64,000 nt of DNA, from assembly GCF_027409185.1 (NCBI RefSeq), contig NC_084469.1, forward strand, positions 29,998,293 through 30,062,292. Reading direction: 5' to 3'. The translations under genes and the position numbers were made by a program. Of this stretch, positions 23,300 through 35,194 are shown in pieces (position 1 is the stretch's first letter; each line of letters opens with the position of its first letter). The notes under the pieces are model-generated. The model did not search any database, was not told where the DNA came from, and worked only from the letters and a program-made list of their open reading frames with translations. Source of the DNA: Cynocephalus volans (lineage: Eukaryota; Chordata; Mammalia; Dermoptera; Cynocephalidae).

Positions 23300-24440
23300 A
23301 ACAACAAAAGTTTATATGATGGGGACTGAAGATCAATTTGAATTCTACATAAAATGGAATTAATTATTTGGAACATCACATTAAAAAGTCCTTGAAAACA
23401 GAAGGAAAAAAATGAAAGGTAGAAATGATCACAATAAAAAAGTAAAGATGACAAGGTAAGAAATGGAAAGTAATGAAGGGGAAAGTGGAAGACCATAGGC
23501 AAGAGGGAATCACATTTCTGTACCAGCAGTTCTCCCCACTTCTCTCTCCGCGTGCTAATATAGCCTGATGGTCTCAGTCAGTACACCTGTTCTCTGTCTG
23601 GTCCATTCCTTTTCTCATCCCTCCATTGTCTTTATTAAAGGAAACCATGGGGGTGAAAACCTCAGCCAGTTGCTTCTTGTCTTATGCCCTGGGGCAGTTA
23701 CTGGTAGAGCTCAGTTGCTCTTCCCCCTCTCCTAGTGACTGTTTTTGTCCCCAGTCCCTTCTGTTTCTCAGTTGCTGGTTTTCCAGGACCCTGTTGGGAA
23801 GGATCATTCACTTTCTTTACTGCAGTGCCACCCTTTGTGCTCAAATCCATTGGCTCTTTGGCACCTTATAGCTTGTACCTCAGTTCAGTTCCACAGCTCC
23901 AACTCATGCAGAAATTCCTCAGAGTTCTTGACCTATAATGTCACCTGTTCCTCTTTTCCAGAATTGTCTTTATATTTTTAAATTACTTTTTATATTTGTT
24001 TAATCATTTGGAAATGAGATCTTTGCAAAGGAGGGAAATAAATAGCACCTATATATTCTCCTACTACATTTGTTTCATTAAAAAAAACCCCTTGACGTTG
24101 GACATTCTTCACAAGAATGGCATCAAAGGAAGAAGACACAATGAAAAATTATGCCATATTTTACTTCTTAAAAATGAAATACTTCCCTCATCAAAACAGC
24201 ATAATACAACAAAATACAAACAAAAAAGGCAATTACTTGCCACGTATGTAATAAACAAAGGCCTGCTATGTTTAATATAGAAACAGCTTTTTGTAAACTG
24301 AGAAATTTTTCTTTTTGTAAAAGAAAGTTAACAACTTCCATAGGAAAATAGCAACAGACATGAACATGCAATTCATAAAAGAAAAAACCCAACGTTAATA
24401 AATGTATGAAAAAAACATAGCTTCACTTCTTATGCACATA
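23300..24440. other. No gene recognised
   Basis: Mixed composition. The part 23500-23950 is GC-richer and looks single-copy, with no repeat I recognise. Short open frames (up to 94 codons) lack any family signature. Confidence 0.35.
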
Positions 24441-24800
24441 TGGGACCACTAGGCAGTTTTATACACTAATGTAAGAAATTAAGTGGGAACAACTTTCTAG
24501 AGGGCAATTAACATCCATTTCATAAAGTCTTAAGAGGGATATCCCTTTGAGCAATCCCAATCTCAGAGATTTATCTTAAAATTATAATCAGACCAAAAAA
24601 AGGTATTCATGTATAAGATGATTATCACAGCCTTTTAAAAGATACTGAAAAAGAAAATAGAAACGACTTAAGCACACATCATTAGAGATGTAGTAAAAAA
24701 AAGGGCACAATCCATACAATCAAAGGCGTACAATGTAGCCATTATAAACAGGTATGTATTCCATATATGTGTGTATTTATGATTATTGTTAAATTAAAAA
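24440..24800 (+). mobile_element. Ancient L1 ORF2 3' fragment
   Basis: The order 'agggcaattaacat', 'ttgagcaatcccaatctcagag', 'cacaatccatacaat' and 'gtagccattataaac' follows the 3' end of ORF2 in an old L1 (plus strand). Confidence 0.55.
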
Positions 24801-25295
24801 TGTAATTTATTCTTACCTGGTAAAGTAGAAAATTACTAATTATGCTTATGTAATACTAGTAGGTCTACCCCTTGCTGTCACTATGAGGATGAAATGAGGA
24901 AATGCACGTGAAGTGCTTGGCTCTGGCCAGGCATCCTCCATGCTGCAAGAGGCTTTCTAAATTACAAATCTATCACGTATCCCTATGGTGGTGAGCTCCC
25001 CATTTCCTCCAGAACAGCCCAGATTTGTGGCCAGGCGTTCAAGACCCCAGGATACCTCATCCCCGGTGGACTCCCTGCTCCTCTGACCTTCATACTCTAT
25101 TCCAGCACTGCCTTGTGGCTTGTGCTTTTTGTGAAGGCACTAAATGCTTTGCCTCTATCCTTCCCATCAGCTGCTCCTTTTCACCAAACGCACTTTCTCC
25201 ACTCTGCTCTTCCACTGTCAGCCTCTCAAGACCCAGTACAGCTCCCGCTCAAGCATCTCCTCCAGCCCCAGTAGTCGCCACTCCAGCTTCTGCAC
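24801..25295. other. No gene recognised
   Basis: Single-copy-looking sequence. A short open frame at 25025-25465 has no recognisable domain and overlaps the L2 relic. Confidence 0.35.
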
Positions 25296-25480
25296 CATAT
25301 CTTAATCTTTACATTCTGTTAGTATTGACCCATCTCACATTTTGCCTAAATGTCTGTTTTCCCATGACACTCTGTGAGTCTCGAGAGCAGGAACAACATC
25401 ATTTTCATTACTGTGTCATCAGGACCTCACACAGTGCCAGGCACAGTGAAGGGATCAATACATGAGGGTTGAACTGAACT
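25295..25480 (+). repeat. L2 LINE 3' end
   Basis: 'ctctgtgagtctcgagagcagg' followed by 'cacagtgccaggcacagtgaaggg' and 'atcaatacatgagg' matches the L2 3' end layout on the plus strand. Confidence 0.7.
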
Positions 25481-25887
25481 GGATAGAATATTAGGCACTG
25501 CACTCCATGTCATTGATAACAATGAATAGGGAGGAGTTACCAGCCCAAGATCCTAAATGAATAAGAGACAGTACAGACAAAAATGCAGTTGTTTGGAAAA
25601 CCAGCCAGTGTGCCAGGGAAGTATGGAGCCCGTTCTGCAAATTCAATCTGTGACATCATTAATTTGAACTAGCAGCAGAATAAATGTGGGAACTGTGAGT
25701 TACCTGGGATATTAAACTAATTTGGAGCTTCAGATTTGGGGTGGGGTGAATCTTCACCCCAATTCTCAGAGATCCACTGTAGGTGGTATAGTGGAAGGAG
25801 GTTTTGAATCAGAAGTCTGGGTACAAACCTGGTCGAACACATAGAAGCATTTTTTGAACAAACTGGTACCTTTTATTTGGTCAATAT

Positions 25888-25918
25888 GTTAAGTGCTGTG
25901 TGTGTGTGTGTGTATACA
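25888..25918 (+). repeat. Short (TG)n tract
   Basis: About 9 TG units followed by TATACAGATATA. Confidence 0.8.
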
Positions 25919-25954
25919 GATATATATTTAAATTTACTTTGCAACAGACCTATT

Positions 25955-26110
25955 TGTTTTTGTTATCCCATTTTATAGATGAGGAGACTGAGACTTAGAA
26001 GGTTAACGAGTTTCTCAAATTTTCTCATCCAGTAACTGGTGAAGTTGGGATTTGACCACCTCCAATTCTGCCTCCAAATCCACACTCTAACTACTTATCC
26101 ACACATTAAA
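25955..26110 (-). repeat. MIR SINE relic, minus strand
   Basis: 'cattttatagatgaggagactgagac' followed by a decayed 'ccagtaactggtgaagttgggatttga' is the reverse complement of the MIR core. Confidence 0.8.
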
Positions 26111-27440
26111 TGAAAGTAATATTACCTAACTCACCCGGGTTTGTAAAGAACAGGCTGAAAGGCTGTATAAGGAAGCACTTCTCCAACCTTAAAGCCCTTT
26201 TGTAAATTGGAGGGCTGTTATGGGGATGGCTAAGACAGTCCTATTTGTAAACATTCCCCAAACTTCTGATATTTCCCACCCCCTTCCAGTAGAAAACTCT
26301 GCTCTCAGGACTAAGAAGAACATGGTTCCCAGTCCCACCTCTATGCTGGGGACTGCTGTGCCCCCCACTCAGGCAGGAGCAGCCTCAGCCCACCTTGTGT
26401 CTACAGGGAGTGACCCAGGACGTTGAGGAGGTGATTGATTTGAGTCAGGTCTCATGGTGCAAGTGCATGGCAGACAGAAGATGAGGGAAGGCATTGTCAT
26501 GGGCTTCCCATGCAGAGGGATATGGATTGTGCAGGTCAGGAACTAGGGAATAAGAGAGAGAGAGAAAGATGAGCCAGATTGTCACCCAGAAGACTTAAGT
26601 ACTGTGCCAGTGAAGGAGCCTGGGGAGGAACAGAACTCCTCATCACAGAAGGGATTCCAACAGGCTGCATGACCCAGTGGCTGAGTGATCATTTCACAGC
26701 TGATTCAGGCTTTTAGTAGAACCTGGTGTTGGCTAAGGTCTCTTTTAACAACAAGGTTCCAAATTATAGAGTAATGATATGGTGGTCCTTTGGCATCGAG
26801 TGAAAGCTAGAGTAACCCTTGGAATATGCTCTATGTGCAGCTTCCCACACCTCTTACTTGTTACTCGTATAGTTCTTCTGTGTTTCTGCACCATGAACGA
26901 GCTCTCTTATTTCTTACGGTGCTTAAGAGTGGCTTTGAGCTAACAGATCCGCCCAAGGTCAGAGTAACGTGACAGCAGAGATGAGTTCATGACCAGGAGT
27001 TCCAGACAGTGTGTGTGCTTTGTGTTAGCCTTCCCCTGGGAGGAAGGAGTACGTGGAAACTTGAGGCCAGTGAAAGGGAGGCTAAGAAAACTGAGAAAAA
27101 CAAAGAATTGAAAAAGAAAGGGAAACTGCTGGGCTCAATCCCTGAGTCCACTCCAAGATGCCCTAAATGACCTGAGGATAAAAAAAGAGCTCCATGGTGA
27201 CTCCCTGCTGTGACCCCAACCCTGAGCACACTTTGCCACCACCTCCGTTTCTGCCACGGAAACAAAGGTCTTCCACCTCCTTGGACCCCATCAGAAACTA
27301 CTTCCTTCCACAGCCTGGTTTCTGGAACTCAGAGCCCTCTGGGAATCTGCACGACAGGACAAAGGGTAGGGGCAGGTGGCAAGACTCGGGAGAACCAGAG
27401 GACCCCTGGAGGAATTGTTACCTTTGCTTTCTAGCCCATA
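26111..27440. other. No gene recognised
   Basis: Single-copy-looking, moderate GC. Open frames of 60-92 codons on both strands have no recognisable family, start context or neighbour support. Confidence 0.35.
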
Positions 27441-27444
27441 GGCA

Positions 27445-27620
27445 AGTGTTCGCCACACTTTAGTGTGTGTCAGAATTACCTGTGATGCTTCAAAAGAAAA
27501 AGCCTATTTTATGACCCCCTCCCTTGAAGTACTTGTTCTCTTCTGAGAATGAGGTTTTTTCGAGCATGTACCTGGTGATTCGGATCCTACACTTTAGGAA
27601 TCAGTGCTCTGAGTATGTAA
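27445..27620. repeat. MER5-like hAT transposon relic, low confidence
   Basis: 'ccacactttagtgtgtgtcagaattacctg' at the left and 'gtacctggtgattcggatc' at the right resemble the two halves of a MER5A/B Charlie-type non-autonomous element. Orientation not resolved. Confidence 0.5.
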
Positions 27621-27739
27621 GAGTCATTGGTTTGTGAACACTTGTCTGGTCAGATGGCCTTAAAAACACCAACTCCTCTATTGTGTTGCTTGGCCGGGAG
27701 GAGAGAGAATGTGGGGGCAATGTGGAACAGGGCTTCAAA

Positions 27740-27990
27740 CTTGCAGTCGAAAAACTTGGCTTTGTATCTCCTCTGTTGCTCCTTAGTTGTGTGGCCTTAA
27801 ATAGGGCACAAAACTCCGGAATCTCTTCTCACCCATGTAGCCATTCTTGCAGCTTGTGAGAATCACATGTAACAGGGCAGGTGACAGTACTCTGAAACCT
27901 GTAGAATGCTTATAAGATTGGAGGGATTGTTATATTACCTTTACACACTAAGAGGTTAGATTATGTAAGAGCTCCCAAAGTATGTGAGTA
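27740..27990 (+). repeat. MIR SINE relic
   Basis: 'ttgtgtggccttaaatagggcacaaaact' and the following 'cagtactctgaaacctgtagaatgctt' match MIR order on the plus strand. Strongly diverged. Confidence 0.6.
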
Positions 27991-28695
27991 TGTTTGTGCG
28001 AGAGAGAAAATGGAGAAGAGAGAAGATAAGAAAGATGGAAAGCATGATCCTGAGACATCCAGACCTTACCTGCTGCTCTCAGTGGTTTCGGGGTCACTGG
28101 TTCTGCTGCTTCCACCTTCCTCCAATACAGGATGAAAATTCAGCCAGGACATAAAGGACCCTAACACATTGTTTTGGGAAAAGGAGTTGGTGACTTGTCC
28201 TATTGGCTAAAAGTGGGAAGCAGGGAGAATCTGAGAACTGATGGTTGGATCCCAGATTCATGAAGAAAAGCCCTACACTGGGATCACATCAGGCCTGTTT
28301 ATCAGTTTTGGAGAGGCCTTGGGGAGGCAATCCCAAGACAGCTTCTTGAGATGAGCATGGATGATTGCACCAATGTTAGTACCTAGAGGCAAGGGTCTTG
28401 GGAAATGAATGTTGTTTACAAGGAGTCAACCAACTCCTCACTGTGCAGCAATCCAAACACACGCCCTGGGAGGAAGAATAAGTCAGAAATCAAGCAGACT
28501 TCACACATACTGCAGCCGGGCTTTCAGTCATCAGAGATCTGGAAAATCTGAAGTACCGAACTTCAATTAGGATGATTATGGATTTTTAGTGGCCCCAAGA
28601 ACTAAGTAAAAGGAATTGAAAAAAAAAAAAAATCATATTTGGAGGAAAATAATGTCACCTTAGATCTCAAAATATTTTACTTAATATTTTGTCAA
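27991..28695. other. No gene recognised
   Basis: Single-copy-looking, with an A13 run at 28619-28631. No supported gene or repeat. Confidence 0.3.
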
Positions 28696-28699
28696 TATC

Positions 28700-28930
28700 C
28701 AGCACAAACCCAAATATAAGCAGACAAACATGAAAATAAGATTCCAAATAAAAGAACCAACACATGGAAGACATACAGGGACTCCAGACAATATAATTGC
28801 CAGACACAGACTGAAAAACAGTGATGCTTACGCTGGTTTAGAAAATAAAATGAAACCTCAATATTTTGTCAGGAACTTTTACAAACTGAACCATCATGAG
28901 AAATCAGCAATCAGAGGAAAACACACTGTT
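28700..28930 (+). mobile_element. Old L1/HAL1 ORF1-region fragment
   Basis: 'acagggactccagacaatataattgccagacacagactgaaaaacagtgatgctt' in order resembles the ORF1 upstream region of old L1/HAL1 elements, plus strand (quoted in pieces: agacaatataattgcc, agacacagactg, cagtgatgctt). Confidence 0.5.
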
Positions 28931-28964
28931 AGCACTGCAGAAGTCACCTTCCCTTCCCTCTAGT

Positions 28965-29398
28965 CACCGTTCCTGCACGAGTAATCTCTACCCTGTCTCC
29001 CAATAGCATACATTAGTTTCAATGATTTTTGTACTTTATTTAAATGGAAGCATACAGTTTATACTCTTTGGTATCTGCTTCTCTCACTCAACATTATATA
29101 CATGAGATTCATCCAGATTGTTGTATGTGGGTGTAGATTATTCATGCTCATTGGTGGATAGTGTTCTATTAAGTAAATATACCATTAAAAATGCATTGTA
29201 TCATTGATGGGCATTAGTAGTTTTCAGTTTTGGGCTGTTATTAATAGTATAGCACATATCTCTTGGGAATATATACCTAGGTGTGGAATTTCTAAATCTT
29301 AGGGCAGGCCTATGTGTTTAGTAGTTAGTTTTAGTAGATAGTGCTAAACAGTTTTCCAAAGTACATGTACTTATGTTTCCTCTTGCCAGCGGTGTATG
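28965..29398 (-). mobile_element. Ancient L1 ORF2 3' end, minus strand
   Basis: 'ctttggtatctgcttctctcactc', 'gatgggcattagtag', 'tctcttgggaatatatacctagg' and 'cagttttccaaagt' read in the order of an L1 ORF2 3' end in reverse. It ends at 29398, next to an ORF2 segment from farther upstream. Confidence 0.65.
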
Positions 29399-29399
29399 T

Positions 29400-30935
29400 G
29401 TCCAGGAATTTATTCACTTCTTCTAGGCTTTTCAGTTTGTTAGCATATAGTTGTTCATAGTAGCCTCTTATGATCCTTTGTTTTCTGTGGTATCCATTGT
29501 AATGTCTCCTTTTTCATTTCTGATTTTATTTATTTGAGTGTCCTCTCTTTTTTCTTCTTTAGCCTAACTAAAGTTTTATCGATTTTGTTTATCTTTTTGA
29601 AAAACCAACTCTTTGTTTATTGATCTTTTGTATTGTTTTTTAAAATCTCTAATTCATTTATTTCTGCTCTGATCTTTGTTGTTTCTCTTATTCTACTAAT
29701 TTCAAATTTGTTTTGTTTTTGTTTTTTTAGTTCTTTGAGGTACAATGTTAGGTCATTCATTTGAAGTCTTTCTACTTTTTTGATGTAGGCATTTATTGCT
29801 ATAAAATTCTCTCTTAAAACTGCTTCTGCTGTATCCCATAGGTTCTGGTATGTTGTGTTTTCATTTTCATTTGTCTCCTGGAATTTTAAAATTTTCTTTT
29901 AAATTTCCTCTTTGACACATTCTGTGTTTAGCAGTATGTTTAATTTCCATGTATTTGTACAGTTTCCAATGTCCTTTCTGTTATTGATTTCTGGTTTTAG
30001 TCCATTTGGTTGAACAAGATAGTAGGCATAATTTCAGTTTTTTAAAATTTGTTAAGATTCGTTTGTGACCTAACATATAGTGTATTCTAGAGAATGTTCC
30101 ATGTGGTGCTGAGAAAAATGAGTATTCTGCAGCTGTTGGGTGAAATGTTTTATAGATATCATTAGGTCTAATTGGTCTAGAGTGGAAATTTACTCTGATT
30201 TTATTTTTAGTTAATTTTCTGTCTAAATATCTGTCCATTGCTGGAGGAGGGGGTATTAAAGGCCCCAATTTTTATTGTCTTGGTGTCTTTTTCTGCCATT
30301 AGGTCTAGTAGTATTTTCTTTATATATCTGCATGCTCTGGAGTTGGGTGCATATATATTTAGAATTGTTATATCTTCTTGTTGAATTGATACCTTCATCA
30401 TGATATCATGACCTTCCTTATCTTTTTTTTTTTTACTTTCTTTGGCTTGAAATCTATTTTACCTGATGTAAGTATAGCTACTCCATCTCTTTTTTGATTT
30501 CCATTTGCATGAAACATCTTTTTCCATCCCTTCACTTTCAGTCAGTGTGTATCTTCACAAGTGAAGTGAGTTTCTTGTAGGAAGCACATTGTTGGTTCTT
30601 GTTGTATAAACCACTCAGTCACTCTGTCTTTTCACTGGGGAAGTTATCCCTTTATAGTTAGAGTTATTATTGATATATAGGGACTTGTTACTGCCATTTT
30701 GTTACTTTCTTCCTGGTTGTTTTGTAGATACTTTTTTCCAGCTTACTGTCTTCATTTGTGGTTGAGTGGTTTTATCTAGTAGTATATTTTGATTACTTAT
30801 TATTTATTTTTAGTATGTCTCATAAGTTTTTGTGTTATGGTTACCATAAAGCTTACAAAAAGCATATTATTATTATAATAGCTTTTTAAAAAAAGTAAAC
30901 ACTTATTATCACAAGTTGCATAAAAACACACAGCT
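29400..30935 (-). mobile_element. L1 ORF2 5' half, minus strand
   Basis: Reverse reading gives, from 30800 down to 29400, the endonuclease region (residues like HGTFSRIHYMLGHK near 30060-30110) and the N-terminal part of the reverse-transcriptase region. Frame broken by stops. Its 3' part is missing; it may be one element with 28965-29398 joined by an internal deletion. Confidence 0.75.
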
Positions 30936-31380
30936 CTTACAAAAATGACTTTTGATAGAAAAATGTTTGTTTGAATACATAGTGATATTTGTAGGAACAC
31001 CAAACTATTGCTGTAACTCCAGCTAAATCTTCAAAGAAACTATATTTCTCATAATGAAAATATCCAATATTTACCACACTCATCTTTGGAAAGCTGTTCA
31101 TAGTGTTTTCTGAACAAACCAAAGCATTTATTCCATTTTTAGAAAACTGAATTATAGTTAATTTTACATATATATGGGGTACAGACTTAAATATCAATAT
31201 GTGTGTGCAACATGTGATGCTCAAATCAGGATAATTAGTATATTCAACATTTCACAATTTAATCATTTTTGTGGTCTTTTACTAATTTATCTTTTACCTT
31301 TACTTTCCTCCCCCTTTCCCACCTCTGGTAATCTCAGTTCTGTTCACTCCTTTTGAAAGTTAAATGTATTATTGTGGTTG

Positions 31381-31438
31381 TTGTATCATTTATTTATTTA
31401 TTTATCTATTTATCTATCTATCTATTTATTTATTTTTA
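31381..31438 (+). repeat. (TTTA/TCTA)n microsatellite in L1 3' UTR
   Basis: A run of ATTT and ATCT tetranucleotides within the internally deleted L1. Confidence 0.85.
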
Positions 31439-31626
31439 AGCTCCTACCTTTGAGTGAGGATATCAATCTTTCAGAGATAATATATCAGTATTTCTCTTTC
31501 TGTGTCTGGTTTATTTCTCTTAACATCATATTCTCTAAGTTCAGCCATGTTGCTGTGAATCCCAGTGTTTCATTATTGTTTAGGGCAGAGTAATAGTATA
31601 TTGTGTAAATATGCCACATTTTTCTT

Positions 31627-31762
31627 TCTTTTTTTTTTTTTCGTGACTAGCACTCAGCCAGTGAGTGCACCGGCCATTCCCATACAGGATCCGAACCCAC
31701 GGCGGGAGCATCACCGCGCTCCCAGCGCCGCACTCTCCTGAGTGCGCCATGGCTCAGCCCAC
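31627..31762 (-). mobile_element. tRNA-derived SINE in L1
   Basis: GC-rich family, minus strand; B-box region ggatccgaacccacgg in plus orientation and T-run tail at 31629-31641. TSD acatttttctt (11 bp, perfect) at 31616-31626 and 31763-31773. Confidence 0.92.
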
Positions 31763-31797
31763 ACATTTTTCTTATCTAGTCATCTGATGATGGACAT

Positions 31798-32217
31798 TGT
31801 CTTAGTCCGTTTGTGTTGCTATAACAGAATTACCTGAGACTGGGTAATTTATAAAGAACAGAGGTTTATTTGGCTTATGATTCTGGGAGAGCTGCATCTG
31901 GCATGGGCCTTAGTCTGCTTCTACTCATGACAGAAAGTCTCAGGCAGCCAGCAGGTACAAGCAGATCACATGGTGAGAGGAAGAGAGAGAAAGAGAGAGA
32001 AAGAGAAGGAGAGGAGGTGCCAGGGTCTTTTAAACAACCAGCTCTCACAGGAACTAATAGAGTGAGAACTCACTCACTACCCCTTCTCCCCCAGGGAGAG
32101 CATTAATCCATTCATGAGGGATCTGCCCCCATGACCCAAACAGCTTCCAACACTGCCATGATGGGGATCAGATTTCCACATGAGTTTTGGTGGGGACAAC
32201 ACATCCAAACTCTATCA
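31798..32217 (-). mobile_element. Solo LTR, ERVL-MaLR (MST/MLT1A-like)
   Basis: 420-bp LTR on the minus strand, starting TGATAGAGTTTGGATGTG at 32217 and ending GGACTAAGACA at 31798, with TG...CA termini. Its interior matches the layout of MST-class LTRs. A perfect 5-bp TSD, GACAT, lies at 31793-31797 and 32218-32222, inside L1 ORF2. No internal retroviral sequence is present. Confidence 0.9.
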
Positions 32218-32648
32218 GACATTTAGGTTGGTTCCAACTCTTAGCAGTTGTAAATAGAGCTGCAGTAAACATGGGAGTACAGGTATCCCTTTGACATGAT
32301 GATTTCCATTCCTTTGTGTATATACCCAGTAGTGAGATTGTTGGATCATATAGTAGTTCTATTTGTAGTTGTTTGAGGAACCTTCATATGATTTTCCATA
32401 ATGGCTGCACCAATTTACAGTTCCACCAACAGTGTAGAGGGGTTCCTCTTTTCTGCATCCTTGCCAACATTTGTTATTCTCTGTCTTTTTTACTAATGGA
32501 CAGTCTAACTGGGGTGAGATGATATCTCACTGTGGCTTTGATTTACATTTCCCTGATGCTTACTGATGTTGAGCATTTTTTCATGTGTCTGTTGGCTATT
32601 TATATGTCTTCTGTTGAGAAATACATATTCAGCTCCTTTGCTAAATTT

Positions 32649-33086
32649 TTAATTAGGCTTTTTGTTTGTTTTTACTGTTAAGTTGTTTGAGTCTCTTGTA
32701 TATTCTGGATATTGATCCTTTGTTAGATGCATAGTTTGCATATATTTTCTCCCACTCTCTAGGTTGTCTTTCTGCTCTATTAACTGTTTTTTGGCTGTGC
32801 AGAAACTTTTTAGTTTGATACAATCCCATTTGTTTATTTTTTCCTTTGCTGCCTGTGCTTTTGGGTTTATATTTATAAAGTCTTTGCCTAGTCCTACTTC
32901 CTGGAGTCTTTTCCCTATGTTTTCTTTTAGGAGTTTGCTCACTTCATTGTGTTGTCTAACTATGCCTTGTATCTCATTGAGTTTCCTTAAAATTATTACT
33001 TGGAATTCTTTTTCAGTCATTTCAAGGGTTTCCTGCTCTATGGGGTCTGGTACTACAGAGTTATTATATTCCTTTGGTGGACTCAT
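32649..33086 (-). pseudogene. Chimeric 145-aa L1 ORF1::ORF2 frame
   Basis: Single open frame of 145 residues. Residues 1 to about 50 are ORF1 N-terminal-like (ends ...[10 protein letters not shown]); from about 51 ([16 protein letters not shown]) to about 130 it follows the ORF2 segment after the reverse transcriptase, in frame with ORF2, before drifting off. It has no catalytic residues. Most likely a relic of the internal deletion; no evidence of expression. Confidence 0.6.
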
Positions 33087-34589
33087 ATTTTCTTGTTTTT
33101 TTTGTATTTCTAGTATCTCTACCTTGATGTCTGGTCATCTGATAGAGACCAGATGCTCCTTCTGTTACTCTATTGTGGGCTTTGAGGAGAGAGACTCCTG
33201 TAGATGAGTTTTATATTTACTGTTGAGTAGGGTGTTTTAGCATTGGTTCCAGGGAGATACAGTAGTGTAGTCTCCTTGTGAGTACTTCAGCTGTATTCAA
33301 TGCTGTGGTTGCATGTGAGTGCCTCTGAGGCCTAGTCATTGGGGCACTTAGTGATTCCTTGCTGAAGTTATTGACACTGTGTTAGGGTCATCGAGGATGT
33401 GGGTGAGATCTTGAGTTCTTGGGAGAAGCACTTGGATGCCATGTCACTCTTTCATTGGGGTAGGTGACCCTGGGTGGGCTCATTGGCACTCTGGCTAACA
33501 TCTCATGAACCTGAGAGGTATACTGGTAATTTTCTTCCTTACTCTGGCTATCCTGGGTATCTGCACTCTCCAGGTTCTGCGTGGGTGTCTCCCCAGGTCA
33601 AGACAGTTGCATGGGCTGCCCACATAGCTCCCATCCCCAGGTTTGCTACCACGGGGCAGCATAATTCCCTTTGTGGGTTGGGCAACTGGGTCACGAGTCT
33701 GTGCTCACTTGCCTCCTTCTCTGTACTCTGTTGGTGACCCTTTTGTGTTGAGTCAGTGGTCAGTGAGTGGTCAGTGGTCAGTTGAGTGGTCAGTGGTCCA
33801 CCTGCACAGTGGCAGTGGCTGTTGCAGCTGCTGCTGTGGTGGCAGGCAACCCCTGAGGCAACGGTGGCTGTGGTGGTAGTTTTGTTGGGCTGCCTGTGTT
33901 GTAGCAATTGCTCCAGTGGTGGTGGGCTGCTCATTTAATGACTGTGGCTGCATGGCAGTGCCAGTGGTGGCAGTGACTACAGCAGTGGTGTTTGGAGCAG
34001 CCACCCATTTGGCTGCAATACTGCAGCAGCCTCCCTACATCTGTGGTATCCTTGGCAACAGCAAGGTTACCTCGTGGGAGTGGTAGCAGTGCTAATGGTT
34101 GCAACCACCTCCCTCGTGTCTGTGGTGTCCTTGGCAGCAGTGGGGTTACCTTGCGGTGGTGGTGGCTGCTACTGCCGCCTCCCTCAGGTCTGTGGCATCC
34201 TCGGCAGTTGCAGCCATCTCCCTCACGTTTGTGGTGTCCTTGGTGGCAATGAGGTTACCTAGGGGTGGTGGCAGTGGTGGCATCTGCAGCTGCCTCCCTT
34301 CCATCTGCAGTGTCTGCAGCTGCAGCAAGAGGCCTCTGCAGGACTGGACTGCTGCTCTGCAGTGAGCTACTCTGTGATGGGTGATGGTTCTGGGATTGGA
34401 CAATGGTTCCAGCGACTGTGAAGGTGCTGGTGGTGGGCCCCTTTCAATCTCCTTCTGTGGGAGGAACATGTCCTGAGCACCTCTGGTCCACCATCTTCCC
34501 AGAAGTCCCAAAGCATTTATTCTAAGTTCCATTCCCATGCCTGGCAGTCACTTGAATGTGTATGTTTAATGCAGTTACACATTATAGTA

Positions 34590-34720
34590 AGTAGAGAATG
34601 GTGGAACTGGAAGAGAACTCGAAGATCATTTAGTCTACACTTCCATTTTACAGAGGGAGAAACTGAGGCCAGAGAGGCTGAGATGTGTTCAGGGTGCCCA
34701 AGCCCCTTCCCAGTGTTCTT
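34590..34720 (-). repeat. MIR SINE relic, minus strand
   Basis: 'tttagtctacacttccattttacag' then 'ggagaaactgaggccagagaggctgag' is the reverse complement of the MIR core. Confidence 0.7.
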
Positions 34721-35190
34721 TCAGTAATTCATGAGGAAGTAATCACAAAGGTTTAAAAAGAAAAGTTAATAATTTCACTCCCATTTCCATTTATTCTTCT
34801 ATGCTGAGACTATCTTTATGGTTTATTCAGATGAAACACTACTGAGATAGTATGAAAACTCATTATAATACTAATAAAAACTTAACTTTGGTAGCTAAGA
34901 GAAAAGAAAAAAACCCAAAAACAAAACCAAGGCCAACCCCAAGCTTGGATGTCATTGTCTCACACTTTTTGACAGTTCGTTGTTTCAAGTTACATCTTTT
35001 AATATTGCCTATCTCTTATATGGTGGTTGTATTCATTATTTTGTTAGGTTTGTTCTTTCGTCTTCATTCTAAGTTTATAAGTGGTTTGTTTATTCACCAC
35101 TCTTGCAACATTGGAGTATTCTGGGGTTGTGTGTGTATTTACTTTACTAGTGAGTTATGAACCTTCAGATGTTTTCTTGTTACACTTTCG
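34721..35190. other. No gene recognised
   Basis: AT-rich; a 102-codon open frame at 34852-35160 has no recognisable domain. Confidence 0.3.
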
Positions 35191-35194
35191 CCTC

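Larger units (their letters stand above)
31134..34507 (-). mobile_element. Internally deleted L1 with ORF1-ORF2 fusion
   Basis: Minus-strand L1 flanked by a perfect 15-bp TSD, ccaaagcatttattc, at 31119-31133 and 34508-34522. The 5' end at 34507 starts gggacttctgggaagatggt. 5' UTR 34507-33100 includes degenerate ~75-80-bp units with 'tccctc...ctgtggtgtccttgg' (near 34032, 34111, 34181, 34219, 34297). ORF1 N-terminal sequence (33086-32940) then joins directly to the last third of ORF2 (32935 downward) and the 3' UTR. Later insertions: a SINE (31627-31762) and a MaLR LTR (31798-32217). Without them the element is about 2.8 kb. The TSD shows that the 5' and 3' ends arrived as one unit, though the deletion itself could have occurred before or after integration. 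Confidence 0.88.

Noticed and set aside
33750-34340. Trinucleotide-rich coding exon
   Set aside because: It lies within the 5' UTR of an L1 bounded by TSDs; Ala/Val-rich frames reflect the repeat composition.
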